Shown here in pieces: positions 26,201 through 37,404 of a stretch of DNA of 64,000 bases (position 1 is its first letter; each line of letters opens with the position of its first letter). The DNA lies in NCBI GenBank assembly GCA_002633025.1, contig NMRB01000163.1, positions 268,421 to 332,420 on the forward strand, in the 5' to 3' direction. The notes beneath the pieces are model-generated. The model did not search any database, was not told where the DNA came from, and was given only the letters and a program-made list of their open reading frames with translations. The stretch is from Notospermus geniculatus (Eukaryota > Nemertea > Pilidiophora > Heteronemertea > Lineidae). The position numbers and the translations under genes are program-made.

Positions 26201-29200
26201 TGTACTGTATATAATTCATACATCTTTAATAATGTTCTTGTCTTCCCTTGAATCAGATTTCATTGAAATTCCATTCAAATTTTGCAACCTTAAGCAAAAT
26301 GCAATGCAGCAAGAAATTCTGTGCAAAATCTGCTAAAACATTGATTCCAATTATGCCAATCAGATGCAGCATTGCGACAAGATGCACTTTACCCACTTAA
26401 CTTTTTTCTCTGAAATTGCGTAAAGGAAATGGTTCCATTAAGGATAATTTCTTGATTTGAAGTCATGTTTACGCAACGATGGATGACTCGAGGTGGTAAC
26501 ACTGAATAAAGCGTGTCTTTTTTCTTGAAATGCTCACTGATTTTGATTCCAAAAGATGATCTGCATGTTTTGTAATGCATTTGCTATGTCAGCAGGAATT
26601 CTGGTTCAAGTGTGGGGCATGGGCAGGTGCTCCCATTTGCATTTCATTCAAAGATTGTTCCGTCATTTACAGAACTTCACTGTTCCTAGAAAGTGGGCCA
26701 TTCAAGCTGTATTAGAGAGGTTTTGCCAGTGGTCTTGCATTAGTTTGTCATTGTGTTGCCAGGTGGCATCCTTGCTGCCATAAATCTTCATTCGATTGGT
26801 GAGTATTCTGGACAACGGGTCAGACCTTCCCCTCATCTGGGATGGATTGCACGGAGAAGCGAACCATGGCAGGACAATGACAAACTCGTGCAATTCACAT
26901 TTTGAAGCCCCTCGTAGGCCCTCTGGAGGGGAGACAGTGTGGGCAATAACTCCTCCTCTTGTGCGATATTACAACTTTCTCATGTTAGCTAATAATTGAT
27001 ATTATCTTCTCTTCCTCCCTTGTCATGCAGCACTCGTTTGGTGTGTCCTGCGCAAACGTTTCCAGTGTAGGTCTAGGTCTCATTCTCTGCCACGTGCTCG
27101 AGCTCGGGCTACCAACATGCATGCACCGCTTCATCGCTTGCAACAACAAGCTTTGCCTGGTAATTTTTAAAATTTGGTTGCTCCAATATCTTGACCCATT
27201 TCTATGTATTGTCGTATCAATTCTGTGTATCATTGTACTCATTTGTGTATTTGATCATTCATTTCAGTGTGTGAAGTGAAGTTGGTATTGAATCAAATCT
27301 GGATTGAAAATTACATAAGCTGGCAAATACCGTAATTTGTACGGTAGCCTACCCAGTACTCCTGGATGACCTAAACTTGAATTTGGATTCAAGCCTTGAC
27401 GATCCCCATTTCATTCTGCTAATCTTCTGTTGTTTACTGCTCTTGGGTGTAGGAGAGCTCTATTGTAGGCCTGGATTCAAGTTGAACAGTTCATCCGATG
27501 GTGTGATGGACCAACCCTTGCCCCTGAGAATCTGCTAATTTCTCGTCTGTTATATAGATTAATATCAATACCAACATTCCACATACTGTTTCAGAGTTGT
27601 ACGTACAGAGTAGGAGGTTTGCACGTGAGTTAGTTTCCTGAGATGGTGTCTCCATGAGGATGCTTTAAACACGAACCCCTGATTTCTCACAGCCATGCAC
27701 ACTGTTCTCAAACAGCTGCCATTTCTGTACAAATCAGTGTTGTAACTTGGTATCGGCAGTCTTTGCCACCCCCGTATTAGTTCTCCACGCCCCCAAAGGT
27801 GTCGGGCACGGGGCCACAAAGTTGCAGTCTCCAGGCTCAAAACACTGCTGGTAGCCCTCCACTTCCCATCTGAGGCCCAAATTCATCAGACTTCTTCATT
27901 TGAATCTGCAGGATTGACTCTCACTCTATTTCAACACAAGAGTTACTGTTGTTTTGGACGTCCATTTAAACTTCATCCTCACCACCAACCCATCTATGAA
28001 GTATTGCACCATGTTCTGAAACTCACTCAAGGCTCCCTCTCACTGTCTTAATGTTGTAACTACTCAATGGATTCTGTGATGAAACTGAGGTCTTGTAGGT
28101 CACAAAAGTTGATTTCAAAGATGTTTTCTTGTCATCATCAATGCCATCATCATTATATTCCCCCTTTTTGTGTGACAGTGTGTACTAAACAAAGTAACGT
28201 CAACAACATCTTTGAAACCACCAACTGTGGTGGAGCAAGCATCAAAAATGCGTATGAATTTTTGATACTATTGATGTTAATTTTTGCTTCTGTTAGAATA
28301 TTTGATTCAGTTTATGTGATAAGTCTGTGTCCTTTTCACAGTAATATCAATCCATTTCCTTACAGAAGGATGCAATCTTGCGATTCATCCACGCTGCCCC
28401 TTCCTTCAAAGCCTTTCTTCAACCCTGCCCTTTCAGGTTCTAGCAGAAGCACTATTGTTGTTGTAAATGATTGTTGTAAGTCTTCTTCTTCATATTTCGT
28501 GAATAGGGAAAGTCTCGATTTGGAAGGATTCTGAGGGTATGCCTCCACACACTTGTGTCTGCATTCAGCAGTAAATCCTTTGTTGTTTATTGCAGCTCTG
28601 CCTCCCTGCAATGGGTGCACCCAAAATTTGCTTCAGACAAGTGTGTGGAGGCTTTACAGGTGGCAAAGTCACCCTGTCGTCCTCTACTATCAAAATGTTG
28701 TACAAATGGTGTAGCTTCAGTTGATTTGTTGTACAGATGTTGTTGATCTTGATGTATTTGTTCTTGCCTTCCAGAGGAGGAGTGGACTGACCTGACATGG
28801 TGTATGTACATGTAGTCCCATTTATTTGGACGCCTAATAACATAACGATGAAACCAATTATACTGCATAACATGCTGTGTTAAATCTGTGAATTAAGATT
28901 AAGAAAGGAATTGACAGATTTGATACAAATACATGTAGTACCTATGGACAAAATTGTCTCAACATTGCTTTGGTGTTTTAACCTTGTAACCAAAATATGA
29001 CCTTTAATCTGGCTGATGACAGCTAATGGCTTTGTGTATACAGGCTCTGGTGACGGTTCATACACAGTGCGACCATAAGGCTTCCTTTACATAGAAGTGT
29101 ACGGTATACAAAAATGCCGGTTAACAATGGCTTCACGGTCATGAATCCATTTGAAGCCTTTGTTAACCGGCGTTTTCGTGTACCGTATACTTGTATGTAA

Positions 29201-32200
29201 AGGAAGCCTAAAGCAAACACGGGCGCTTTGTCCAGTAACGTTGCAGTGAGGAAAGAACACAGCTTTTGCTGTGTTCGTGGTCGTGCTATGAAAACCAGCA
29301 AGTACAGGATACACTTTCAGTCTAACATGGGTAAATAGGAGCAGTCAGCCGCGCTTATTGCTAACAGATGGCAGCACAGTCTTAGCCGACCAAATGTACA
29401 GGAAATCTATTATGATCGCTGCTCGATCGATAATGACTGGGTCCGCTAGATGCATTGAATTGGGCCCTAGTGACACCTAGTGGTCAACTCGCTGACAGCT
29501 CCTATTGATGAATAAAACTGCTTCATGACTAACATGGTGCAGGGGCATCAAGAGGGGCACAGTTCACCCTTCTCTGTCTTACATTAACAGGTCTTGGTAA
29601 GTAGGTTTGTCCATCATTTGTTCAATGATGATATTGCGATCTTGCTAACTTCCAAACTCTCTTTTACTAACCATTGAGTGTAGTCTTTGTCTTTGTCAAT
29701 GTATGTCCAGTCAGTGTGTTTGCATGTTTTCTAAAACTTCTGTAGCCTATATTCCCCGAGCTAACACAACAGAAGGTGACAGTCAACGAACTAAGGAACG
29801 AAGGCTCTAAATGTTATATGTTGTTGAAAGGATTAGAATCGAGTGTATTTCACATCTGTGTAAAGAATCATTCCTGACATGCCTGAGGAGTGTGTCTCAT
29901 TATTTCTTGTGTCAAATTCCCTGTCTTGTCTTTGTTATTATATGACGTGGATTACACATACTTTGGTAAATCCTGAAACTGTTACTGGCTGCTCTTTGGA
30001 AGTGGGGTGCTCTACTTAAAATTGGTGTCATTTCTTCAGCACCCTTTGATTGTAAAGGTTGCATGGGTTCTTCCTTGAGTTTATCCAGTTCATAAACTAT
30101 GTCTTGTTTCAGATATATCTGCCATGGCACTGGAGGCGGAGGTTCCAGAAGAGAAAAAACTACACCGCAGGAAGCATAGTCGCAGTCCTGAACCACCAAC
30201 ACTCAAGCCTCTTCCAACTGGCTTAGTCTTTGACATGAAGTAAGCTATTGAAGAAGCCAACAGCAAAAAACTGTTGACAAGTGATGCACCCAGGCTGAAT
30301 GATTGAGCAAGACTTTGCATGCAATTATGTTATTTCCAGACTTCCTGCCTTGTTGATACTTACACAATCCAGTTCTCAGTCGAGACGTTCCACATGGATC
30401 TACTCATTGCAAGTTGTTTGTGATGTTTTCTTTCTTCCATCTTACAGAAATGTGCAGAGAATGTCAGAAATCAAGACAGATGTCGGATATGCCCGTGCTT
30501 GGGTCAGGCTGGCCCTGGAGAAGAAAGTAATGTCAGCCCACTTGAAGGAGTTACTCTCTGATGGTGATTTGCTCAAGTAAGTCCAAAGTTGTGTTGATTT
30601 TCTCGAAAAGTTTCCAGCAGTCATATGCTATACATTTTGAAAGTATCTTGCTTGTTCTATATTTGAAACGACACGCTTTAGGAAATATGGCTCTGTGTAT
30701 TCCCCTGTGATTTGTCATATGATTTCAGGAGTTTGTACAAACGTTATGCATTCCTCCGCTGTGAAGATGAGAGAGAACAGTTCCTGTACCACTTGCTTGC
30801 CCTAAATGCAGTCGACTACTATGCATTTACCAATTCATTCGTCAAAACAGGTGAGGTCAAATGTTTTATGAAAGTTGTTGGAGAATTCTTCTCCTCTGTC
30901 ATAACATGACATAGTTCGTGTGCAATAGATGGAAGTAAACACTGTCAGTTCATTTCGTTAGGTAAATCAAGCCCATACACAAAGGAGTTCCAATCATTAC
31001 TTTCAGTGATTCCATATCGGTTGATCATCTGCCCTGGGAAACGCTTCAGTGCTGCCTCCACAACCACTGCCAATGTATGGATTTGTCTCTCGGGGCAGCT
31101 CGGAGAGACAGGGATCATCCATTTACCACGCCACCTCCTGGAGCATGAGTTTGAGGTTAGTTTTATAAAAGGCACTCAGATGCCAGGTAACAAGCACAGC
31201 CAGTTTGCTTGCCAGCGGAACAACAGCTATCTTTGACAGCCACTGGTCCCAGTGTTGACTCTCTTCAAGGTCACTGGTGTAGAAAGATACCAAGGCCTTC
31301 ACCTCTCCATTTGTAGATTCTTTTGCCAGCCAGGAATCCATCAGGCATGCTTGAAAGAAATGCGATGAATGATACAACTTGCATTCAATATGAGGCCATT
31401 TCTATTCATCTGTTATGATGTATGTTCATATGGTGGCCTGAGAACTTGAGCCTAATGCACACTTGTCAATGACAGCATGTTCATTTCAGCACAAGAACCT
31501 TGGTGTCCTGACTACATTACGAGTCGGCCATGACAACACTGGAATGTCTCCCAAATGGATTATCGATTACATTCTAGTCAGGAATGAGATCACCAGCCAC
31601 ACATACAGGTTCCCCTGCGGGCGATGGCTAGGTAAAGGAATCGATGATGGGAGCTCAGAGCGACTCCTTGTGGCCGAACAGATCCCACCCATGGCAAACT
31701 ACGACACTGAACCAGGTGAGGACTCCTAAAATTTTGTAGAGAATAAAGAACTTGTTGCAAACTTCGTGTCAAATTTGATAGAACCGGTAATGGCTAATGC
31801 TATTTAGATATTGGCCCAAAGGACAGTCTTCTGAAACACGCTGCACAAAATGTGTTGATAGTGTAGAATTTCAGGAGTTTCAGTGATGTCACAATCCCCA
31901 TTTGTTTCTTCAGAGTGGACAGGCAGTCTCCCTCGCAGCATGATGCGAACTCGATCGCCCAGTGCGTCACGACGTGGGAGTGAAGTCATGCTTACCATTC
32001 CACAAATACAGGAACTTCTAGGTGACAGTGTTAATAGTATAGTCAAACACTTCTACAAACCAGAGAAGGAGGTGAGTAGGCATCTGTGTCGGCAGCATTC
32101 ACACGAGATCAAAATATTCTGAGTAAATATCTTATAACCGTTGCACTCTTTCAGAGGGGCAGTCTGACAATACTTCTGTGTGGAGAGAATGGTATTGTGC

Positions 32201-32925
32201 CAGGCTTGGAGAGAATGTTCCAGTACGGCTTCAAGTCTGCTAGACTCTTTCGCAACAAGTTCTTCATCTGGGATTATCTGGGTGAGTTCTCACGAATTTG
32301 TAAATCTTCACACATTACTGGAATCCATTGACAGTCAGGAAGCATGACATGTGATGTTTAGGAAGTTGTACCTCACTATTCTCTTTCAGTAGCCCTGCCT
32401 ATTGCTGGGAAAAAGTATGTCTAATTTCATTTTCAGAAAAGATTCAAACATTCTTTGAGACATTGCTGTATGAGGACGTTGATCGGGAGTTAGATGAGCG
32501 GCGGCGGCGAGCGTACATGTCCTATAAACATGTCATGTCTCGTATCAACGCTTCGTCACAGTCAATTGGAAAGGATGGAAAATATCAAGTGTTCATCTGT
32601 ATTGCTATAAGGTAAGTATCACAGGTCTCGGTGAATAGCAAGTACCAATGATTCTTAGTGCAAAGTCAGTCAATTTCCATGGATTGGGAGTTACTATTGA
32701 CATTTTAAGTGCTATTGTCAACTTTTTTTGTCCATTTTCAGAGATCAGATGCTGACAAAGTGGTTGCCTGCGATGGCAGAGACGCCGGTCACACAGAGCA
32801 TGTATGAAGAACAATCGTTCATGCGTGATCCACAGCTTCTCACCTTCGTCATTCATATCCTGGATTCACTGAAGGAATTCAACATCACCCTGGAGGCTTC
32901 TCTCACCAAAGGAGTAAACATCTAG
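8287..32925 (+). CDS. DENND5: DENND5 (Rab6-interacting DENN / RUN / PLAT protein), complete 20-exon gene
   Basis: DENND5A/B proteins are Rab-binding guanine-nucleotide exchange factors of the Golgi and endosomal recycling route. Exons: 8287-8383, 13630-13739, 13988-14522, 14738-14863, 15332-15516, 15658-16519, 16809-16959, 17177-17273, 21237-21362, 21532-21684, 21777-21873, 30113-30239, 30448-30576, 30729-30850, 31007-31155, 31490-31715, 31914-32071, 32155-32281, 32437-32611, 32742-32925. All phases fit, giving 1311 residues (human DENND5A has 1287). The start [20 protein letters not shown] and the end [15 protein letters not shown] align with the vertebrate proteins. DENN modules occupy residues 1 to about 640 ([39 protein letters not shown]), RUN1 about 740-970, PLAT about 975-1100 ([10 protein letters not shown]) and RUN2 about 1130-1311. 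A linker of about 42 residues from exon 12 is poorly conserved. Exon 6 carries an Asn-rich insert. Introns 1 (5.2 kb) and 11 (8.2 kb) are the longest. Confidence 0.96.
8565..8780. repeat. TAGGCCTA/CCTATAGG palindromic word cluster
   Basis: Dense repeats of the palindromes aggcct, ctatag and gcatgc in short permutations (for example ctataggcctaggctata). It is a simple-sequence patch rather than a transposon with clear ends. The same words recur thinly through the window. Confidence 0.75.
8834..9052. mobile_element. Dispersed inverted-repeat element, copy 1
   Basis: About 219 bases, near-identical to 14891-15104. Ends are TTAAAGGACTACGGTATTG and the reverse complement of CAATACTGTGCTCCTATAA. 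These short imperfect terminal repeats, with TA at each border, suggest a MITE using a TA target. Confidence 0.8.
9129..9321. mobile_element. MITE with CACCTGACGGGGT ends
   Basis: The two ends (CACCTGACGGGGTTATG at 9129 and its partner ending CCCCGTCAGGTG near 9320) are inverted repeats. They extend through GCGTCATGACGTCCCGC for roughly 30 bases with a small insertion. The interior carries a second inverted repeat around catgacgtcgtg / catgaaatgacg. No clear target duplication was seen. Confidence 0.72.
9741..9797. repeat. Perfect 19-base-arm hairpin
   Basis: TTACACACTTTACTGACAA at 9741-9759 and its exact reverse complement at 9779-9797, with a 19-base loop that is itself partly palindromic (gtata...tatac). 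Confidence 0.85.
10860..11083 (-). mobile_element. tRNA-derived SINE (tRNA-like head at 10998-11083, minus strand)
   Basis: Read on the minus strand, the 86-base head starts GTCCTGG and ends CCAGGAC, a perfect 7-bp acceptor stem. It carries an A box (TGGTCGAGTGG) and a B box (GGTTCGATCCC). The 86-base length fits a type II (Ser/Leu-like) tRNA, but the anticodon arm does not fold well, so a functional tRNA is unlikely. About 135 bases of unrelated tail follow, as in a SINE. Confidence 0.72.
11450..11600. mobile_element. Harbinger-like MITE with TAA target duplication
   Basis: Ends GGCCCGGTTGCACCAG and its exact reverse complement CTGGTGCAACCGGGCC are flanked by TAA at 11447-11449 and 11601-11603. 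The interior repeats the word ttgaggtt in both orientations. Confidence 0.82.
11671..11726. repeat. Near-perfect 27-base-arm palindrome with 2-base loop
   Basis: The arms are CTAGTAGCAAAAATAGATAA plus GAGAGGA and its reverse complement with one mismatch, separated by only AG. Such a tight hairpin may be a very short foldback insertion. Confidence 0.88.
12363..12410. repeat. Perfect 23-base-arm palindrome with 2-base loop
   Basis: AACACAAGATACAAAACTGA(TAC), then TG, then the exact reverse complement. It is the second tight palindrome within 700 bases in DENND5 intron 1. Confidence 0.9.
14891..15104. mobile_element. Dispersed inverted-repeat element, copy 2
   Basis: Near-identical to 8834-9052 in the same orientation. 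Here the termini GGACCACGGTATTG and CAATACCGTGCTCC are better matched. It lies in DENND5 intron 4. Confidence 0.82.
17274..21236 (+). other. DENND5 intron 8, no gene recognised
   Basis: AT-rich noncoding sequence. Open frames of 60-155 codons are present on both strands, but they lack family resemblance or supporting splice signals. Confidence 0.6.
21874..30112 (+). other. DENND5 intron 11 (8.2 kb), no gene recognised apart from a hairpin MITE
   Basis: The long intron separates the first RUN-domain exons from the exon-12 linker. Several open frames occur (the longest near 22940-23383 and 28067-28534) but they look like chance frames. Alternative linker exons are possible, because this linker varies in DENND5 proteins, but none could be proven. 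Confidence 0.55.
29079..29208. mobile_element. Long-hairpin Harbinger-like MITE with TAA target duplication
   Basis: A 130-base element with ends GGCTTCCTTTACATA and TATGTAAAGGAAGCC. The arms continue as an imperfect palindrome through gccggttaaca, almost to the centre. It is flanked by TAA at 29076-29078 and 29209-29211. Confidence 0.85.
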
Positions 32926-35900
32926 GAAGGTGTCCTGCTTGGGGTGAAGATGTACCTGGCATATACCAGTCGTAATACTTGTTAGTCCTGTCATACACAT
33001 CATCCAAGGGTAAATTTTCTTCATAAGAGTTTGCCTTCAGTATTTGGTATTTGCTGACAAAATAACATAGGACCCAGTCTTTCTGATTTGTGGAGTGGGT
33101 CACCATAGGCTTCCTCAGGAAAAGGTTTAGGATTGGGACCATTTCAAAAGCGGCCTCCAGTTGCTGTCCACTATCTTAATCTGGAACCCATTTGCAGAGT
33201 TAGCAGACCAGTGTTTTCTGATACAAGTGCTTCAGTGTCTAGCTTTATCTGGCAGTTCCCATTGCCTCCCACTCTATGGAATACTGGGTTATATGGTTTC
33301 TGCATCAGTCTGGTTGGGCGTTGTTAACCTAAACACCCAACAAAAGTATGGCTTAGCTATAAACTAGTGTGAACTCAGTAATCACTTCTGTACGTGATAT
33401 TATTGAATATACTGCGTGCAGAATTCAGTCATTGAATCTCATAAATATCTCCCAGATCAGACGGCATTTAAAGAAATAATCACGTGTGTGAAATGTGCCA
33501 AATAACTTGTATGTGATGCTACATGTATATGTACTGATTTGCAAGCGAAGTAAAGCATTGCTCCATGAAAATCAATTTCATGTTTACCTATATTGTTAGA
33601 TAGTCATTTGAACATTCAAAACTTGTCGTTTTCTTAGGTGCAGTATTGCAGCAATCTTGTGGATGCATGAGTTCAGTACATGCTCAGATGTACCTTGTAT
33701 TGTTGTCAGACATTGATGTGTTTTGTAAAGTAATGAACATGATGATCTAAGTGGTATTGCGCTGGACAAGGAGACATGTACAAAGTTTACATCAATATGT
33801 CGTGTTTTGTATCGGCCTTGAACTTCTGTTGTCATGATTTGGTATAAAAATTCAAGTGTAGCTCTTTCAAAAAAATGTATTGCTGTAGGCCTACATCTTT
33901 TTTCTAAACATTTTACATGACTCAAGTATGTCGTTTGATAGAAATTTTGACCCCTATGTTGTCTGAGCAATATGATTGTGTACTCTTGAACTGTTTGTTA
34001 TTTGGCCAATTCTGACAGGCAGTGATTGTATCTTATACTATGTACATCATAATGTGTACGTTATAGTATTTGAATTTCAATAGCAGTTCAGCGATTATGA
34101 TCAACTGTGTAAAAAAGACTTTGAAAATACATTCTGTATTGAATATGTCAAGGAACGTGTCAGTGTTTTGATCAGTATGTAAGTGGTCATTCATCATCTT
34201 ATTCACGAAGATTTTTTTCCATACATAGGTGTGCCGTGTGGCCAACTGCTCGGCCATGGGTTAGGCCTATGCATTTACCACAACAACAATGTGAAAATCT
34301 GTAAATGGAAATCGTCTAAATGTCCAGGTTGTGGAGTTAGTTGTGGAGTAAGTTTGCCTGGTAGTGACCCGTTCATTTACTATAGGGTGCCTGGATGAAA
34401 AACTTGATGACACCCTCTAAAGTTCATTGCAGATTTGATATACCGAGTTAAAAGTTTACATATCGTATGACTTAATATTTGTTTCTGTTTCAGATTGAAG
34501 CAAACACCATCAGTATTTATCATATTTCTTCAGTCGTGCATTTCTTTTGTTCCACAATCACCATTAATGTAAATGTATAGAAGTATTTGGGCTATTCATT
34601 TCACATTCTTCAGGGGCGGATCCAGGATTTGGGAAGAGGGGTGCCCTGTACTAGGAACAGTGAAATTTGCCCCAGGTTGCAGAATTTCACAGTCAGTTTC
34701 ATAGATTTCTTGGCCAAAAGGGGAGGCACACACCAGGGGCACCCCCCTCTGGATCCCCGCCTGCATTTTGTATTCAGGAGGTGTAACTATCTCGGCATTT
34801 TGGTATCAGTTGCAAAAAATTCTCTATGTGCTTGAAGGTGTGTTGATCTACATGTGTTCATGGCTGGTACCTGTGCCCCTGTGGGTGGTGCATGATTATG
34901 ACAGACATGCATTCAAGTATCATGACTTCCACAGCAGGGGATTTCCCTTGTTTTCTATTCCGTGCTCTTTTTCTGATTACCTATTGTTGACATTTTGCAA
35001 TCCTCATTATGTGCTGCTGTGAAATGCAGCATTGTGTGTTATGCGGCATTGTGGTATAAAAAATCTGGGACGAAGCTATCTAATCAGTTAAGTGCTGGAG
35101 TAATCATTGGTGAACCTGTACACTACACGATAGTTGATTATCGCATGTGACCTGCACACTGTGCAAATTGAAGTGATCACTTTAACCCCATCAGTATCCA
35201 GATCAAATGCCAGGAGACAGGGTTGATATGCTCAAGCCTGCGATAGAAGTGGGAGTGTGTGGTCATGTCCACCAAAATCAAGCTCATTTTGTGTATACAG
35301 AAATCTCATAAAACTCACATGAGAGAGCTTGCGGGCGTGATCAAAGCCTATCAAATATTTTCTCCAACCACCTCTCCAGGCCACGTTATTTTCATTTGAT
35401 AAAGTCAAGTGAGTCACCACCACATGCAGCGCCTTGTGACGAGGTGTTGGCATGTGCTCTGCACATGTGTTACCGGTACATCTGCTGCAGGTGCCTCTCA
35501 TTGTCTGCACAGGTTTGAAGCAGGCTGCACAATCCTCACGGATAGCTGTTACCTTCAGAAGGGAATAAAATCGGTCTAATATTCCGATTATAGTACTTCT
35601 CACTAGTTATTGAAAATCTACACAGGATAAGCTGTGACATCGTATCATCTATACCAGTGACCATCAATGACAAGGACTTGAGCTTATTAGGGCAGTCACC
35701 TGAGCAGCATTGTGCACAGTCAGCGGTAGTGAAGATACAACTAGGTGAACCAAGATATCGAAATCTACATGTAGATGGTGTGAAAATTGTTGCAGTTTGA
35801 TACTGGTTCAGCCCACATCTTCAAAGTTTTCGTCAGTCATGAAGTTCTTGGTGACAATGTTGAATTCACCGTCTAGATTGTGGGGAGGGGTGTTCTTTGA

Positions 35901-36066
35901 TGGTTTTATTACAATTCCAGTTAGCGCATGCAATACTCACATTTTGTTTTAACTTTCTGTTATGAGCTGTTTTACATTCACTGTGGTTTATAGTAATTGT
36001 GATTTGTTTGTGAATGGTGCAACATTTGAACTGCCTGTACAGATGATAATCTACAAAATAAATATT
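32926..36066 (+). other. DENND5 3' untranslated region / intergenic
   Basis: No further coding exon. Candidate polyadenylation signals AATAAA lie at 35564-35569 and 36057-36062. The stretch includes a small MITE at 34611-34763. Which signal is used cannot be told from sequence. Confidence 0.45.
34611..34763. mobile_element. hAT-like MITE (CAGGGGCGGATCCAGG end)
   Basis: The 5' end CAGGGGCGGATCCAGG and the reverse complement of the 3' end, CAGGCGGGGATCCAG, form imperfect terminal repeats with ggggtgcc inside both. Flanks acattctt / cattttgt are only a weak 8-base match. A related element is at about 62501-62732. Confidence 0.65.
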
Positions 36067-36084
36067 TTCAAATAATACCATGAA

Positions 36085-36090
36085 TTTATT
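36085..36090 (-). terminator. Candidate polyadenylation signal of the galactosyltransferase gene
   Basis: TTTATT on the plus strand reads AATAAA on the minus strand, about 118 bases past the stop codon at 36208. It is only about 23 bases from the plus-strand AATAAA at 36057-36062, so the two transcripts may converge almost exactly. Confidence 0.5.
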
Positions 36091-36207
36091 CCTCAGTTGT
36101 ACATGTAATGTATGTAGTCACTGATATTTGCCTGTGTTACTCTGGGGTGTTCCTGGCACATGGTTACCACTTCTATCTTCGTATTAACTTATGTTGTCTT
36201 GCCTTTG

Positions 36208-37404
36208 TTATTCAAAATCATGTTGTAAAATTCCCTTAAAAATACCGAAATGTTCATATATCAATTTTGGTTTCACATTTTGTCCCACGATCGGTTTGTG
36301 GTATGTCTTGAAAGGCTCCCTTGGCTCTCCAAGCATTGTTCTTGATATGCACCAGGCAATTTTCATCTGTTTAATTGAAGTTGTTAGTATTGCTACTTTG
36401 TGACAAATGTAACACAAGTCAAAGTCCCCCTTTTCCGGGTAGAAGACATTTATAAATGAACGGGTGCCTAGAAGCTTCACACCAGTCACGTTAGCAAGGA
36501 TCCCAATGTAGACATCCTCCACAGGGAAATTGGTCCATGTTGCATTGAAGTTTTCCTCCACAGTCCTTTCTGAGATGGCTGATTTAAATGTTGCAACAAC
36601 AGCCTTTGACATTAGTTGTGCATAGCCTTGATGAAACTGTGGAAGGTATGGAAATGCCCATTGTTCCTCGGTGATCCACCATTTGGAGTTATTTTCACGA
36701 TGAGGCTGAAGATTTGAGGCAAAATTGCCAACAAGTACAGAATCGTTCTTGTAATACTTCATATCCTGTATAAAATCAATCATTGTCTCAGGCAGAATGA
36801 GCACATCATCATCACATTTCATGATGAATTCAACATCAGAGCAGTATGAATCCACCCACTGTATCCAAAACACAACCTTACGTGTTAAGTTATGATATGA
36901 ATCTACAAAATCACCTTGTAGAATATCGCCATGTTCATCAGCTTCACTTTTTACTAATTCCAACACTGTTTGGTTTTCAGGAGCTGTTGTCCCTAAAACA
37001 AACACATGTCGTATTGCCAAACCTTTGTAGGATGTCACAGTTCCCCATGTTTCTCGAATAGCTTGTCTCTTCTCCTTATTCCCCACAGCACTGTGAACAA
37101 CTGCAAGAAGGTAGACCTTCTCATCCAAGCAGGTGTTTACACCATGAATCAAAGCGTGGTTCATTTCTTTGTTCTGTTGAATATTGCTCCATGATTTCCT
37201 AATCCTCTGTAATTTAATGGCGATACAGATAACGAATCCAATAAGAAGCAGGATAGTAAAGTATTTCCTAAAACTGTTTGATCTCAAGATTTTCCAGTGT
37301 AATATAGGGCTTGTCTTTTCATGGGTGTATGAAAATCGACTGCTGAAAGGTTTCAGTATAAACAAAAGGATCTTTAAAATAGCAAGACGGAGTTGACGGA
37401 TCAT
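36208..37404 (-). CDS. Beta-1,3-galactosyltransferase family (GT31) type II Golgi enzyme, single exon
   Basis: A 398-residue uninterrupted frame, as expected since B3GALT genes are commonly intronless. A short cytoplasmic tail is followed by a transmembrane anchor (about residues 49-66, YFTILLLIGFVICIAIKL) and a lumenal GT31 domain. Recognisable motifs are RQAIRETWG, the metal-binding DxD in FIMKCDDDVLILP, and PVEDVYIGILA near the end. Several N-x-S/T sites are present. The acceptor-side segment that usually reads like PPYCSGGGYVLS is here PQFHQGYAQLMSKAV, lacking the Cys and Gly pattern, so donor or acceptor preference may differ. The exact substrate cannot be inferred. The first Met is used because the frame opens with it and the anchor spacing fits. 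Confidence 0.92.
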   Translation of the reverse strand: MIRQLRLAILKILLFILKPFSSRFSYTHEKTSPILHWKILRSNSFRKYFTILLLIGFVICIAIKLQRIRKSWSNIQQNKEMNHALIHGVNTCLDEKVYLLAVVHSAVGNKEKRQAIRETWGTVTSYKGLAIRHVFVLGTTAPENQTVLELVKSEADEHGDILQGDFVDSYHNLTRKVVFWIQWVDSYCSDVEFIMKCDDDVLILPETMIDFIQDMKYYKNDSVLVGNFASNLQPHRENNSKWWITEEQWAFPYLPQFHQGYAQLMSKAVVATFKSAISERTVEENFNATWTNFPVEDVYIGILANVTGVKLLGTRSFINVFYPEKGDFDLCYICHKVAILTTSIKQMKIAWCISRTMLGEPREPFKTYHKPIVGQNVKPKLIYEHFGIFKGILQHDFE

